A stretch of DNA of 64,000 bases from assembly GCF_002968835.1 (NCBI RefSeq), contig NZ_PKQK01000003.1, forward strand, positions 310,001 to 374,000. The letters run 5' to 3'. The stretch's first letter is position 1; the number at the start of each line of letters is the position of its first letter. The position numbers and the translations under genes are program-made. The notes below the pieces were generated by a model. That model worked only from the letters and a program-made list of their open reading frames with translations, did not search any database and was not told the DNA's origin. Positions 46,183-54,442 of this stretch are shown here, in pieces. The stretch comes from Paenibacillus sp. PCH8 (GTDB lineage Bacteria; Bacillota; Bacilli; Paenibacillales; Paenibacillaceae).

Positions 46183-46216
46183 CAAAAAAAAAACTCATGC
46201 CATTTGGGCATGAGTT
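46183..46216 (-). terminator. Terminator of C39-like peptidase gene (shared ancestry with 43130 terminator)
   Basis: Reverse strand AACTCATGCC-caaat-GGCATGAGTT followed by T9. Confidence 0.85.
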
Positions 46217-46223
46217 GCATGAT

Positions 46224-46305
46224 TTAACCACGCAGACGTTCCGAATAAAGCCGATTAGTTCGTTAAAAGCAAATATCATGTTCCCATGAAAGAGAGCCAT
46301 CTTAA
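46224..46305 (-). pseudogene. Decayed C-terminus of a second DUF2500 gene
   Basis: The sequence aligns base by base with 43169-43260, the end of the intact DUF2500 gene. The relics WLSFMGT-stop-Y correspond to RLSFKGTRY, and later codons correspond to the end of RLYSERLRG with substitutions and stops. The following terminator also matches. The remnant is all that is left of a duplicated gene. Confidence 0.65.
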
Positions 46306-46895
46306 ATCTGCTTCGCGTCTACAACGATATACGAGTTTTTGGAAAAAGGTAACCACGTCTTCCAAAGCGGTTCCAGTTCACTTATGCTCATTTTTCGATT
46401 GTAATGTTCTTCATCACAGTTGATGGTATGGCTCAACGAATCAGCCAAGTAGAGATGCGTTTCATCATAACCAACAACAGGAACAAAATGTAAATAACGT
46501 TGTTTGGGATGTACTTTGATAAAAATAATAACAGGTACCCCTTGGCTTATACGCTTCTTCAATGAATTCACATTGCCACGCAAGTACGTTGCCTGATATC
46601 CAAGCTTCCTAAAAAATACAACGACCGCCTTGGGATATACCGTCCCATCCAGTAATTTGCGGGGATATCTTTCGTAGAGCCTCGGACCGTCTGACTCGAT
46701 ACCAAAATGTCTCAAAACATACGCACTGGAGAACGCAGCGCATTCATAGTTATTCTGAATATCCATTCGATTGGGAGATTGAATATGATATGTAGTTGGC
46801 ACCTGGACACTGTACATGTAATCTTTCTTGGGAAAACTAAAATAAAGGGCGATTACCCCAAGAATGATCAACCACAGCACGACATTGGATATCAT
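46302..46895 (-). CDS. C39-like (papain-fold) peptidase, membrane anchored
   Basis: 197 residues with an N-terminal signal-anchor helix (NVVLWLIILGVIALYFSF), then a peptidase_C39_2-like domain. It has catalytic Cys in YECAAFSSAYVLRHFGI, His in RYLHFVPVVGYDE and Asp/Asn in LYLADSLSH. The order and spacing resemble B. subtilis YvpB and bacteriocin-processing peptidases, without a transporter. AAAGGGGAAG lies before the ATG. Target unknown; it may cleave a surface or spore protein. Confidence 0.75.
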   Translation of the reverse strand: MISNVVLWLIILGVIALYFSFPKKDYMYSVQVPTTYHIQSPNRMDIQNNYECAAFSSAYVLRHFGIESDGPRLYERYPRKLLDGTVYPKAVVVFFRKLGYQATYLRGNVNSLKKRISQGVPVIIFIKVHPKQRYLHFVPVVGYDETHLYLADSLSHTINCDEEHYNRKMSISELEPLWKTWLPFSKNSYIVVDAKQI

Positions 46896-46972
46896 TTTAT
46901 AACTTCCCCTTTGTATGTTCCTAATTGATATTGTACTACTTTATCTATTCTCGAAATAGAACAGCGACCCCA

Positions 46973-47624
46973 TCACCAGTTCTTCCAAACCCATTCTTTA
47001 ATCTGCTCGGCGGCTTCTTCTGCTGAAAGTTCCGTGGAATGGATTGTTGACATGGCCGGATCAAATGCAGTTTCTGAGTTCTGAATTAACCAGTTGGCAA
47101 AATTTTTGTGATCTTCAATCAGGTTCTCATCCCACCCCCTGGCTCTTAAACGCGACTCTCTGGTAACATCATCACAATGCAAGTTAACGTATAGAATTCG
47201 ATCAAACTGATCTTTATACTCGGACGATGCAATGTTTTCCGGCACCATTGTTCCACATAAAATCGTCCCTCGGCCGCTTAACGATATGCTATAAGCAATC
47301 CGTAACCAATTCTCTTTGGCAATCTGCCAATCTACATTATTGATGATATCCATATCAATGAACTCTATCCTGGTTAAGCTGTCGCCTGGATTCTGGAAAT
47401 ACAACTGCATGAGAATGGCATCTTTTATAATTTCTTCGTATGAGCCATGGTTCAGATGTATATCTTCTTGATAAAAAATAGATCGCAGCAAGTATGGAAG
47501 CAAAGTTAGAAACACCAAAAAGATAGACCCACGCACCCTGATTGTTGGGAATATTCTCAAGAAGCATTTCATGAACAAGACTACGAACAGTTTCAAGCCG
47601 CTTGAATTCCCTAGCCAAATTCAA
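46973..47624 (-). pseudogene. Chimeric remnant: HD-hydrolase 5' end joined to nucleoside-kinase-like 3' end
   Basis: One frame from ATG 47624 reads FKRLETVRSLVHEMLLENIP and GAWVYLFGVSNFASILAA, like the start of an HD-domain hydrolase, but stops before the HD metal motif. Another frame from about 47500 reads IFYQEDIHLNHGSYEEIIKD and RIEFIDMDIINNVDW, then SGRGTILCGTMVPENIAS, and ends AEQIKEWVWKNW, the back half of a P-loop kinase family; the P-loop itself is absent. Thus neither parent is whole and they lie out of frame. A deletion fusing two neighbouring genes is the simplest reading. Confidence 0.6.
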
Positions 47625-47722
47625 ACTTTAACCTCCCTGTGGTACGCTAGTATAGCTTCTTGTATAACCAATACTAGAATTAGCTTTTGGGACTCACGAC
47701 TGAATAGTTTGCTCCCCTGTAT

Positions 47723-48715
47723 TCAAAAGAGTCCTTCTACGATCGGCACTCCATTTTCAAGCCTTTCCTGACTTTCTGAAAGGTAAGTTCTTGTCCAATC
47801 ATTCAAATTGGAAAAGTCAAAGCTCCGGTACATCCCGATATAAACGATAAGCTCCCTTAATCTGAGAAATAAAACCAAGTTATTTAATGATTGATGATCC
47901 ATTCTATTGTATCGTTCATATCCTCTTAGAAAACACTTCAAAAATCTTCTGGCTTGGGCATTTCGCTCAGCTTTTGAATCATTAAGCACCACATAAACCA
48001 TATAAAAAATCTGAATGGCGATATCTTCTTCGTACCAACTATATTGGCATTCATCAAAATCAAAAAGCGTCATTTTAACATCATCGATAAAGAAGTTTCC
48101 TACATTGATATCCCCATGAATAAGCCCGTATGTATCATCTTTTTTTGAACCATTAATTTGGCTAGTGACCTGCTCGAAACTTGCGAACACCAGGATCTGA
48201 TTCGAGGGGATGAATTTCTTCATACCTTTCAAATAAGCGTTTTCAGTCCAATTATGGCGTGTGATTTCTTTTTTACTTGGGACATAGGTTCTTGATAATG
48301 TATGAATCTGACCCGTTATTTCCCCGCACATTTCTGAGAGAGAATCGTTATTCATACACTCGGGATAAAAAATCTTATTTCCTGAAGCTTTTTCAAATGA
48401 AGTGATTATCATGTAAGAGTTATCCAGTTCTAACGTTTCCACAAATCTGTCATGCTTGGACACGATTGGTTTACTGACAGACACTCCATTAGTATAAAGA
48501 TACTGAACCCACTCCAGCTCCCCTTTTACGCGATCTGAAGAACGGTGAGAGCTATGAGTGATTCTCAGTATATATGTTGTACCATTTCTTTCATATTCAT
48601 AAACGAAGTTTTGAAAACCACCGATATATTTTAAATCAAGTAAGCCCAGTCCATAAGATTTCGCTGCATCCGCAAGTATTTGGTCATTCATAAGCTCTTT
48701 TACATATTGCTCCAT
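47723..48715 (-). CDS. Aminoglycoside-phosphotransferase (APH)-family kinase
   Basis: Small-molecule kinase of the APH/choline-kinase fold. The start at ATG 48715 is nine bases after GGCAGGG. The 330 residues show the nucleotide-binding loop IGGFQNFVYEYERNGTTYIL with RITH, the catalytic loop GLIHGDINVGNFFIDD (Asp and Asn as in the Brenner motif), and metal-binding LFDFDECQYSW. The substrate could be an antibiotic, homoserine or a thiamine precursor. Neighbouring resistance-like genes (GNATs, CPT-like kinase) make a detoxification role possible but unproven. Confidence 0.85.
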   Translation of the reverse strand: MEQYVKELMNDQILADAAKSYGLGLLDLKYIGGFQNFVYEYERNGTTYILRITHSSHRSSDRVKGELEWVQYLYTNGVSVSKPIVSKHDRFVETLELDNSYMIITSFEKASGNKIFYPECMNNDSLSEMCGEITGQIHTLSRTYVPSKKEITRHNWTENAYLKGMKKFIPSNQILVFASFEQVTSQINGSKKDDTYGLIHGDINVGNFFIDDVKMTLFDFDECQYSWYEEDIAIQIFYMVYVVLNDSKAERNAQARRFLKCFLRGYERYNRMDHQSLNNLVLFLRLRELIVYIGMYRSFDFSNLNDWTRTYLSESQERLENGVPIVEGLF

Positions 48716-48730
48716 AGCATTCATCCCTGC

Positions 48731-49198
48731 CTAACTCAGTATCTTTTTAAAATCAATCCTTGTATAGGTCTTCTCATAACCTGAGCCATCTTCATTGTAA
48801 TATATAGCATCTTTTGAATACGGTTCTGAAATAGCAGAATAACCATGCTTAGAGATAAGCTTAATCATTTTGGGGTTTTCAACAGGATCAACACTAACGT
48901 ACATTTCAGTGAAACTTAACTCTAAAGCAAGACGTTCTCTATAATGAATCAATGCTGACCCTATACCTTTACCACGGTACACTTCTTTAACATACAAATC
49001 GCTTAACTTGGGAAACCGTGCCCCTTTTAAACGTAGAACGCCGAACCCCAGTAAGAGATTCTCCTTCTCAGCTACTACCAATATTGTTTCTTTATTCTCT
49101 TGCTGAGTCAGATACAACATAAATAAATCCTTGTTATTCCTTATGGAGCATAGTCCATCAATATCATTTTTATTAGCTATTCTAATCGTGTGTGGCAT
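48731..49198 (-). CDS. GNAT-family N-acetyltransferase
   Basis: 155 residues from ATG 49198, chosen for GAGGAG eight bases upstream (an in-frame ATG 15 bases earlier is less likely). It has an N-terminal beta-alpha acetyltransferase fold, the acetyl-CoA motif LYVKEVYRGKGIGSALI, and the C-terminal segment IKLISKHGYSAISEP. Its stop is 15 bases before the APH start, so both are probably co-transcribed. Substrate unknown. Confidence 0.85.
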   Translation of the reverse strand: MPHTIRIANKNDIDGLCSIRNNKDLFMLYLTQQENKETILVVAEKENLLLGFGVLRLKGARFPKLSDLYVKEVYRGKGIGSALIHYRERLALELSFTEMYVSVDPVENPKMIKLISKHGYSAISEPYSKDAIYYNEDGSGYEKTYTRIDFKKILS

Positions 49199-49326
49199 AA
49201 CTCGTCTCCTCAAAACCTATCAATTAGAATACGGCTCAGTAAGAACCGCCAATTAATACGCTTACATATTTATTTAGTCGCTCAAATTAAAGTGACTTTC
49301 AATCTGCTTCATCATGATTCTTTCTT

Positions 49327-50208
49327 CTAATCCTTATGCCAATAAAAAGTATAGTGTGAATGCTGTTGGAAGCCTAACGACTTGTAAAATGGACTGTCCG
49401 AAATAACATACGCTTTTTCAGCACCTAAGGAGCGGCCTCTCTTCAAGGCTTCCAAAATCACTGCTTTACCGAGTCCCTTTTTCCGATACTCTGGAAGGGT
49501 ACATACAGGTTCAACGTAAACATAATCTGTTTTTGGACTGTACCATAAGCCGCAGTAAGCAACATATTCCCCCTCTTCATTTTCAGCAACGATATGTAGG
49601 AAAGGATTCATATTTCTTGCGGACATCATTGTTTTTTGCTTACTCATAGTAGCATCGTCCACTGGTACAGATCCTTCGTTGTCAAATGCTTTCCATAACA
49701 TATGATGGAGCTTATATAAGTCATTTTCTATATCCATATTCTTTACGGTTATGTCTTCAGGGATTGTATAGTCCAGACTAACACTCGATAGTGTGAGTTC
49801 AAGTATGTTTTCAGTCATGTCGTTCGCTGCATATTTCTTACTGTGCAATAAATCTAACATATGCGTATCCTTGTCGTTCACTGCAATCCCCAAACCATGT
49901 TCATTACTAAAATTCGCAGTGGTATACTCTAATATATCATTTTGTAATTCTTCATATCCTGGTTTAGCTGCAAAGAAGGCTTCACCGAAATAGTGATCAA
50001 AGGTTGCTAAACCAACTAACTCGTCATTACAATACCACAAGCCAATCTTGTCCATCAGGTCATGGTTAAAATCGGGATGGAAAAACATCCACTCCCATCT
50101 TGCCCAATTCCAATTAATATGAGTACGATCGTCCTTAGATAATTCAATCAAAAAATCACACACTTGATCATAATAAGAATCATCAAAATTTCTAAAATCG
50201 ATTTTCAT
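49327..50208 (-). CDS. GNAT-family protein with two acetyltransferase-like domains
   Basis: 293 residues starting MKIDFRNFDDSYYDQVCDFL (ATG 50208 preferred over 50223, as GGGGG lies eight bases before it). The first half (about 1-140) is a degenerate GNAT fold without a clear CoA loop. The second half carries the good motif PEYRKKGLGKAVILEALKRG and ends with FYKSLGFQQHSHYTFYW. The arrangement resembles the mycothiol-synthase-like double GNATs. Substrate unknown. Confidence 0.8.
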   Translation of the reverse strand: MKIDFRNFDDSYYDQVCDFLIELSKDDRTHINWNWARWEWMFFHPDFNHDLMDKIGLWYCNDELVGLATFDHYFGEAFFAAKPGYEELQNDILEYTTANFSNEHGLGIAVNDKDTHMLDLLHSKKYAANDMTENILELTLSSVSLDYTIPEDITVKNMDIENDLYKLHHMLWKAFDNEGSVPVDDATMSKQKTMMSARNMNPFLHIVAENEEGEYVAYCGLWYSPKTDYVYVEPVCTLPEYRKKGLGKAVILEALKRGRSLGAEKAYVISDSPFYKSLGFQQHSHYTFYWHKD

Positions 50209-50270
50209 TTTAAAATCCCCCATAAATAGTCTGCTTTTAAAGCTATCTCAAGAGCGTCTATTCCTTTGTA

Positions 50271-50554
50271 CTAGAATGCTTCTGCAAAATCATAGATGAC
50301 ATGTGTCGGATCTGGATCAGTATCCATATTCTCAAATAATACTACCACAAACCTACGATTGCCCCTGATGAAAGAATAAAGTAAGGGTTCCACCTATTGT
50401 CACCTTCCCAAAAATAATCAATAAACACTTCATATCTTCCGTCTTTATGTATCTCTTGATTGGTATATTGACTGAAGTCATATTCGTAAAATGGATATAA
50501 ATTCGATAGCGTTTCTTTATCCTCAATAATAACTGGAACAAGTATAATCTCCAT
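50271..50554 (-). pseudogene. Frameshifted, truncated GNAT acetyltransferase fragment
   Basis: The reverse frame starts MEIILVPVIIEDKETLSNLY, then YEYDFSQYTNQEIH, and stops after SSGAIVGLW. Reading on with one extra T gives GFVVVLFENMDTDPDPTH, the next expected GNAT strand, and then stops for good at about 94 codons, before the acetyl-CoA motif. Hence the gene has lost its 3' half as well as one base. It directly follows the CPT-like gene (stop and start adjacent). Confidence 0.55.
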
Positions 50555-51073
50555 TTATTCATGTTTGAATAATGCTGTAATAATCATTTCAGCACATTCT
50601 TCTGGTGTATTTAAACTCGTATCAACGAAAGATCTATAGCGAATGTTTTTTGCCATCATTTCACTTTGCTCATCGGATTGATCTTCTCTTCGATCTCCAC
50701 GTTCAATATTTCGCTGACGACAAAGATCCAAAGGGCAATACACCTCAACAATATCCAGTGGATATCCGTCAAATATGTCTTTAACGAGTTCATAATGTGG
50801 TTTTAACTCTGGTCTTTCCACGAGAATCCCATCGATGATGACATTATTTCCACGATCCGAAAATAGCCTTGCCGTTTGATACATGATAATGATGGCTTCA
50901 CTTAAATACTTCCAGTAATCTGTCTGGAGATGTGTATCTCCGATCGTATTTTCAAAAAGATCATTGGCAACAACATAGAAAAATGGATCAGAGTTTGTTT
51001 GCATCGCTTCTACAATGGAAGTTTTACCTGAGCTTGTTACGCCATTTAGAAATATAATTTTCCCTTTTCCCAT
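50555..51073 (-). CDS. Chloramphenicol-phosphotransferase-like P-loop kinase
   Basis: 172 residues from ATG 51073, behind AAAGGAAG; the frame is open upstream but no site supports a longer form. The Walker A is FLNGVTSSGKTSIVEAMQ, followed by the VIIDGILVERPELKPHY strand that in CPT/AAA_33 proteins holds the catalytic Asp, and a lid with RNIERGDRREDQ. The family modifies chloramphenicol or other small alcohols or nucleosides. Its neighbourhood is rich in drug-modifying folds, so a resistance function is possible. Confidence 0.75.
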   Translation of the reverse strand: MGKGKIIFLNGVTSSGKTSIVEAMQTNSDPFFYVVANDLFENTIGDTHLQTDYWKYLSEAIIIMYQTARLFSDRGNNVIIDGILVERPELKPHYELVKDIFDGYPLDIVEVYCPLDLCRQRNIERGDRREDQSDEQSEMMAKNIRYRSFVDTSLNTPEECAEMIITALFKHE

Positions 51074-51154
51074 ATTTATCAGCTTCCTTTGAATAAGTTT
51101 ACTTAATACGATTATTGAACTATAAGTTAGTTCTATGGTTTTGACAGCTATCAA

Positions 51155-51724
51155 TTATGGGGTGAAATGAGGAAGTCTCAACCAATTGATTACCAAGTAA
51201 GAGATAGATACGTACCAAAGCTGAAATAGCTTAGTAAACTGCTGGTCGGTCGGCAATATGCCATGATCTCTCCAATTTTTAATCATATCTTTACAACTGA
51301 CATTTTCTTGTGTGTTTATTCCATTAATACTTCTAATTGGGAGACTGCCGTGACGAGAATAAGGGCCAAATAAATCTGAAGCATTAAATACTCCAAGGAA
51401 GCATCCCTTAAAATGAAAATTATCATGAATTTGTTTATCTAGCCAATACACCAATCGGTTTACTTCAGGTATGTTAGACTTTTCATCATATAAGACTTTG
51501 TTTCGAATTATATCCTTGTTTATGGTCTCCAAAATATTGCTTAGCCTTTTAATAAAATCAGATTGTGTGTAACTATATAAGTTAGCCCATTCGTACAATA
51601 CTACACTAATTTCTTTTTTGACTATTGCACCCTTAAACAGATAAGAACTATTGAATACGTCTTTACTATCAATTTTATATTTCTCAAAAGGGGACACCTT
51701 ATACGTTTCAAGTAGCTCATTCAT
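51155..51724 (-). CDS. Unknown protein, second gene of a coupled pair
   Basis: 189 residues from ATG 51724, which overlaps the upstream stop codon by eight bases, a usual sign of translational coupling; the same frame is open 27 codons further up but no ribosome site exists there. It is rich in aromatic and charged residues: VSPFEKYKIDSKDVFNSSYL, VVLYEWANLYSYTQSDFIKR, QIHDNFHFKGCFLGVFNASD, and RDHGILPTDQQFTKLFQLWY. No signal peptide; a C-terminal hydrophobic stretch (ISYLVINWLRLPHF) may insert in a membrane. I do not recognise a family. Confidence 0.6.
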   Translation of the reverse strand: MNELLETYKVSPFEKYKIDSKDVFNSSYLFKGAIVKKEISVVLYEWANLYSYTQSDFIKRLSNILETINKDIIRNKVLYDEKSNIPEVNRLVYWLDKQIHDNFHFKGCFLGVFNASDLFGPYSRHGSLPIRSINGINTQENVSCKDMIKNWRDHGILPTDQQFTKLFQLWYVSISYLVINWLRLPHFTP

Positions 51725-52190
51725 CTGAATCGCCCATAGATACTCTTGGAATGGGTTTGCTTCTATATATTGTTTTCTTCCTTGGTTCAGAATATGAATT
51801 TGCATACTTTAAAGCTTTCGAATCAGCTATTTGAATTTCTTTTGTTTTTAGCAGGTTCTCTATGTCGCTTATATTAATATGCTCCCCCATTTGTCGAATT
51901 TCTTTAATAATCTGATGACTCCAAAGGAGTGATAATTTCCAGTGCGCTTCATAATAGCTAAGAAATACACGATGTAATGAAAAATAATTACTCTCACCTA
52001 ATTGTGAGATCATGTGATCCACATCTTTGTGGTGAACTCTAAATAAGCGTTCTTCTTTAGTAGCGTAACCATCTTCTACATTGGTTGTTTCCCTATCCTC
52101 AAAATCCAAATAAAATGAATTTAACGCAGGTAATGTATTAAATTGAGCAGAAACGATAAGTCCGGAATCTTCTGAATATAATCTTTGCAA
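51717..52190 (-). CDS. Unknown protein, first gene of a coupled pair
   Basis: 157 residues from a TTG at 52190 five bases after AAAAGGAGAG. It is a soluble-looking protein with NTLPALNSFYLDFEDRETTN, FRVHHKDVDHMISQLGESNY and SYYEAHWKLSLLWSHQIIKE segments and a basic C-terminal tail (EPRKKTIYRSKPIP). Its stop overlaps the next ORF; the two could also be one gene broken by a frameshift, since the alternative frame is open for 27 codons through the junction. No known family found. Confidence 0.55.
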   Translation of the reverse strand: MQRLYSEDSGLIVSAQFNTLPALNSFYLDFEDRETTNVEDGYATKEERLFRVHHKDVDHMISQLGESNYFSLHRVFLSYYEAHWKLSLLWSHQIIKEIRQMGEHINISDIENLLKTKEIQIADSKALKYANSYSEPRKKTIYRSKPIPRVSMGDSDE

Positions 52191-52438
52191 GTAAACTCTC
52201 CTTTTTATAATAATCAGCACGCCTAGATGATATCTACTTCAATACATCATATAACATCTAATTTATGCACTTCATAAATACCACATTTTAATTAAAATAC
52301 CTGAATTACTTATATAATAACCCAATCTGCTGTAATTGCGAAGTGAAATTAAGAGCGCATACAAATAGTCTAATCCACTTATATATTTCAAACCTTCCGA
52401 TTATACGGAGGTTACAATTACATATCTCCGCATCAAAA
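52191..52438. other. AT-rich intergenic region
   Basis: No credible frame. It probably carries the promoter of the unknown coupled pair. I see no clear -35/-10 match beyond many TATAAT-like words. Confidence 0.4.
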
Positions 52439-52462
52439 AGAGCCCTCTTTTAAGAGTGCTCT
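52434..52462 (-). terminator. Terminator of 69-residue Cys protein gene
   Basis: Reverse strand AGAGCaCTCTTaaAAGAGgGCTCT followed by TTTTT. Confidence 0.85.
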
Positions 52463-52516
52463 TCGTCAACTATTAGTGTCTAGCATTTGTAACTGTATAC
52501 TCTGTGTATCACCCAC

Positions 52517-52726
52517 CTAAGCGTACATCATGTCCATAAACCCGCGAGTAACATCTTCACCTTTGGCTGGCTCCGGCTGATCTGCCTGTGCATGTTCTGC
52601 CATGCATGCCTTCACCGCTTCCTCCGTTGTGCAACGATTGGCATCGTCACATGTGTAGCATAAGTGAAGCATATATCTGGTTAATTCATCCGCCTGCGTG
52701 GATTGAGTTTGACCGTTGGTTCTCAT
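52517..52726 (-). CDS. Small cysteine-containing protein of unknown function
   Basis: 69 residues from ATG 52726, eight bases after AAGGAG (GTG and ATG codons slightly upstream are possible). It has four Cys in LCYTCDDANRCTTEEAVKACM, spacing C-x2-C-x6-C-x8-C, which could bind a metal. It has its own terminator and is monocistronic. I do not recognise a family. Confidence 0.65.
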   Translation of the reverse strand: MRTNGQTQSTQADELTRYMLHLCYTCDDANRCTTEEAVKACMAEHAQADQPEPAKGEDVTRGFMDMMYA

Positions 52727-52807
52727 CTTCATCACTCCTTCTCTTGTTGAATTAAATATATCATCTTATCCATAATTTATTTGTGATTTTTTTCACAAAC
52801 TAAGGAG

Positions 52808-52834
52808 AAAAAAAGGAACACTCTGGTCCCTTTT
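52808..52834 (-). terminator. Terminator of BNR lipoprotein gene
   Basis: Reverse strand AAAAGGGAC-cagagt-GTTCCTTTTTTT, 25 bases after the stop. Confidence 0.75.
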
Positions 52835-52859
52835 CTTTCCCATCCGAAAACACTTCCAG

Positions 52860-54137
52860 TTACAACACTTTCCAATGTACACCACCGTCAAGCGTTTGCA
52901 GTAACAATGACCTTTTGGTATCCGTATTTTCAACCAAAAGCCAGCCTAGTTCTGAATTAGCCATCTGAAGCTTTACGATCTCCGGGTAGTCTTTGAATAT
53001 CTTCTCCAGCACACTGCTTACAGGAAGGGCTTTCCACGTTCTCCCCGCATCCTTGGTGTAATAGGTTATGCCCTTTTGCATAGCCCAGCCTTCTGAAGCA
53101 TTCAGAAATACCGGTGAAAGATTGCGATTCGTACCCATTTGTTTGTTTAAACTGAACGTGGATAGTTTCCAGCTCTCTCCACCATCTGATGTGAAGAAAC
53201 CATTGAATGTTGTACTCTCCCCTTGAGAGCATGACATTGACATCCAGGCTGACTGTGCTTCGCGTCCGAAGAATTCCGGTGAACTGATACTAAAATTACC
53301 ACATCCCTTGAACTTGTTTCGATCAAAGAAGGATGGCCCCGTATCCCAGTTCACTCCGCCGTCTGACGTCACATACAACTTCGGGGTACCGAACTCAATC
53401 GCGGTTAGGAAACCATGCTTCGGATCGGAGAAGGTCATACCTGTTGTATATCCGCGTCTCGATATCTCATCAGATTCCTCTTTACCATCTTCATCACTGG
53501 ACGACATTCGATTCCAGGTAATACCACCATCTTCGGTGAAGTACAATTTCTTGTCCTGTTTGCCAATCGCAGTATCCAGCGTGGTAAGAATCCAGCCTTT
53601 TTCAGGAGATACAAATGAGATCGCGGTCACTTTATCCGTTTTGGACAACGAGGACAGACTCCAACTTACACCACCATTGTTGGTCCGAAGCACCATGGTG
53701 TCTGTTCCGCCCATACCTTCACGAACAATCCAACCATGAGTACGATCTACAAAATAAATACTTTGTCCATATTTGGGGTTAGCCGGAAACTGCACATTTT
53801 CCGAAGGGGAAATATTGGTCCAAGTCTTTCCCTGGTCCTGAGTGTAGTACAGTCGCAGCGCATTCCGCGTCACTCCCCATGCCAATCCTCCGTTGCTATT
53901 AAGCAACTGAAAATCGGTCAATCGGGTCTGAATCTGATACTTCGCCATCTCTGCCGATTCAGTACTGTTCACAGGAGGAACGACGGTTAACGTCTGCCCT
54001 GTGTTCCCGATGTCATCTTGCTGTTGCGGAGGTTCTGCTTCCGGGGGCTGATCTGAGTCGGTGCAGGCCGCCAGTACGAATACTATACCTATAGACAGCA
54101 ATGCTGTCTGCGCGATTTTGATCCATTGCAAGCGCAA
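52860..54137 (-). CDS. Lipoprotein with BNR/Ycf48-type beta-propeller repeats
   Basis: 425 residues from a TTG at 54137, seven bases after GAGGTGG. Lipobox VLAAC follows the hydrophobic LLSIGIVFV helix. The mature protein has Asp/Gly-rich linkers and at least five Asp-box-like blades (YYTQDQGKTWTNI, LRTNNGGVSWSLS, YFTEDGGITWNRM, YVTSDGGVNWDTG, FFTSDGGESWKLS, YYTKDAGRTWKAL). The fold is that of photosystem-II-stability-factor/sortilin-like propellers; function in Bacillota is not known. Extracellular, membrane-anchored. Confidence 0.8.
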   Translation of the reverse strand: MRLQWIKIAQTALLSIGIVFVLAACTDSDQPPEAEPPQQQDDIGNTGQTLTVVPPVNSTESAEMAKYQIQTRLTDFQLLNSNGGLAWGVTRNALRLYYTQDQGKTWTNISPSENVQFPANPKYGQSIYFVDRTHGWIVREGMGGTDTMVLRTNNGGVSWSLSSLSKTDKVTAISFVSPEKGWILTTLDTAIGKQDKKLYFTEDGGITWNRMSSSDEDGKEESDEISRRGYTTGMTFSDPKHGFLTAIEFGTPKLYVTSDGGVNWDTGPSFFDRNKFKGCGNFSISSPEFFGREAQSAWMSMSCSQGESTTFNGFFTSDGGESWKLSTFSLNKQMGTNRNLSPVFLNASEGWAMQKGITYYTKDAGRTWKALPVSSVLEKIFKDYPEIVKLQMANSELGWLLVENTDTKRSLLLQTLDGGVHWKVL

Positions 54138-54442
54138 GTGGGTTCCACCTCTCTCATTCAATATGCAGGCGCGCATGCCTGTCCTATGAAGTTTTATTTA
54201 CGATTCATCAGAATCCACTGCTCCTATTCTACCACAAACCCTTCCCTAAAGGCTCACACTCACCCCATGCTCGCATTTCGTCACCATTTTGTTGATTAGC
54301 TTATCATCTCATCGGTATATTGTTATTTCGACATAATATTTCGCAAAAAGACATGAAATGTGAAGTATTTTATAGACAGGACTCGCTTTATGCCTTCGTA
54401 TCCCTTAATATGGATGGGAGTATACCCCAAAAAGGAGAGGAT
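54138..54442. other. Divergent intergenic region between BNR lipoprotein and ldh
   Basis: 305 bases with promoters for both genes expected. There is an inverted TTGCGAAAT/ATTTCGCAA-like word near 54323-54345, but no confident Rex or sigma-A match. Confidence 0.35.

Noticed and set aside
54138..54442. Rex-operator-like words before ldh
   Set aside because: The inverted word does not fit the Rex consensus TTGTGAAN4TTCACAA well enough to call.
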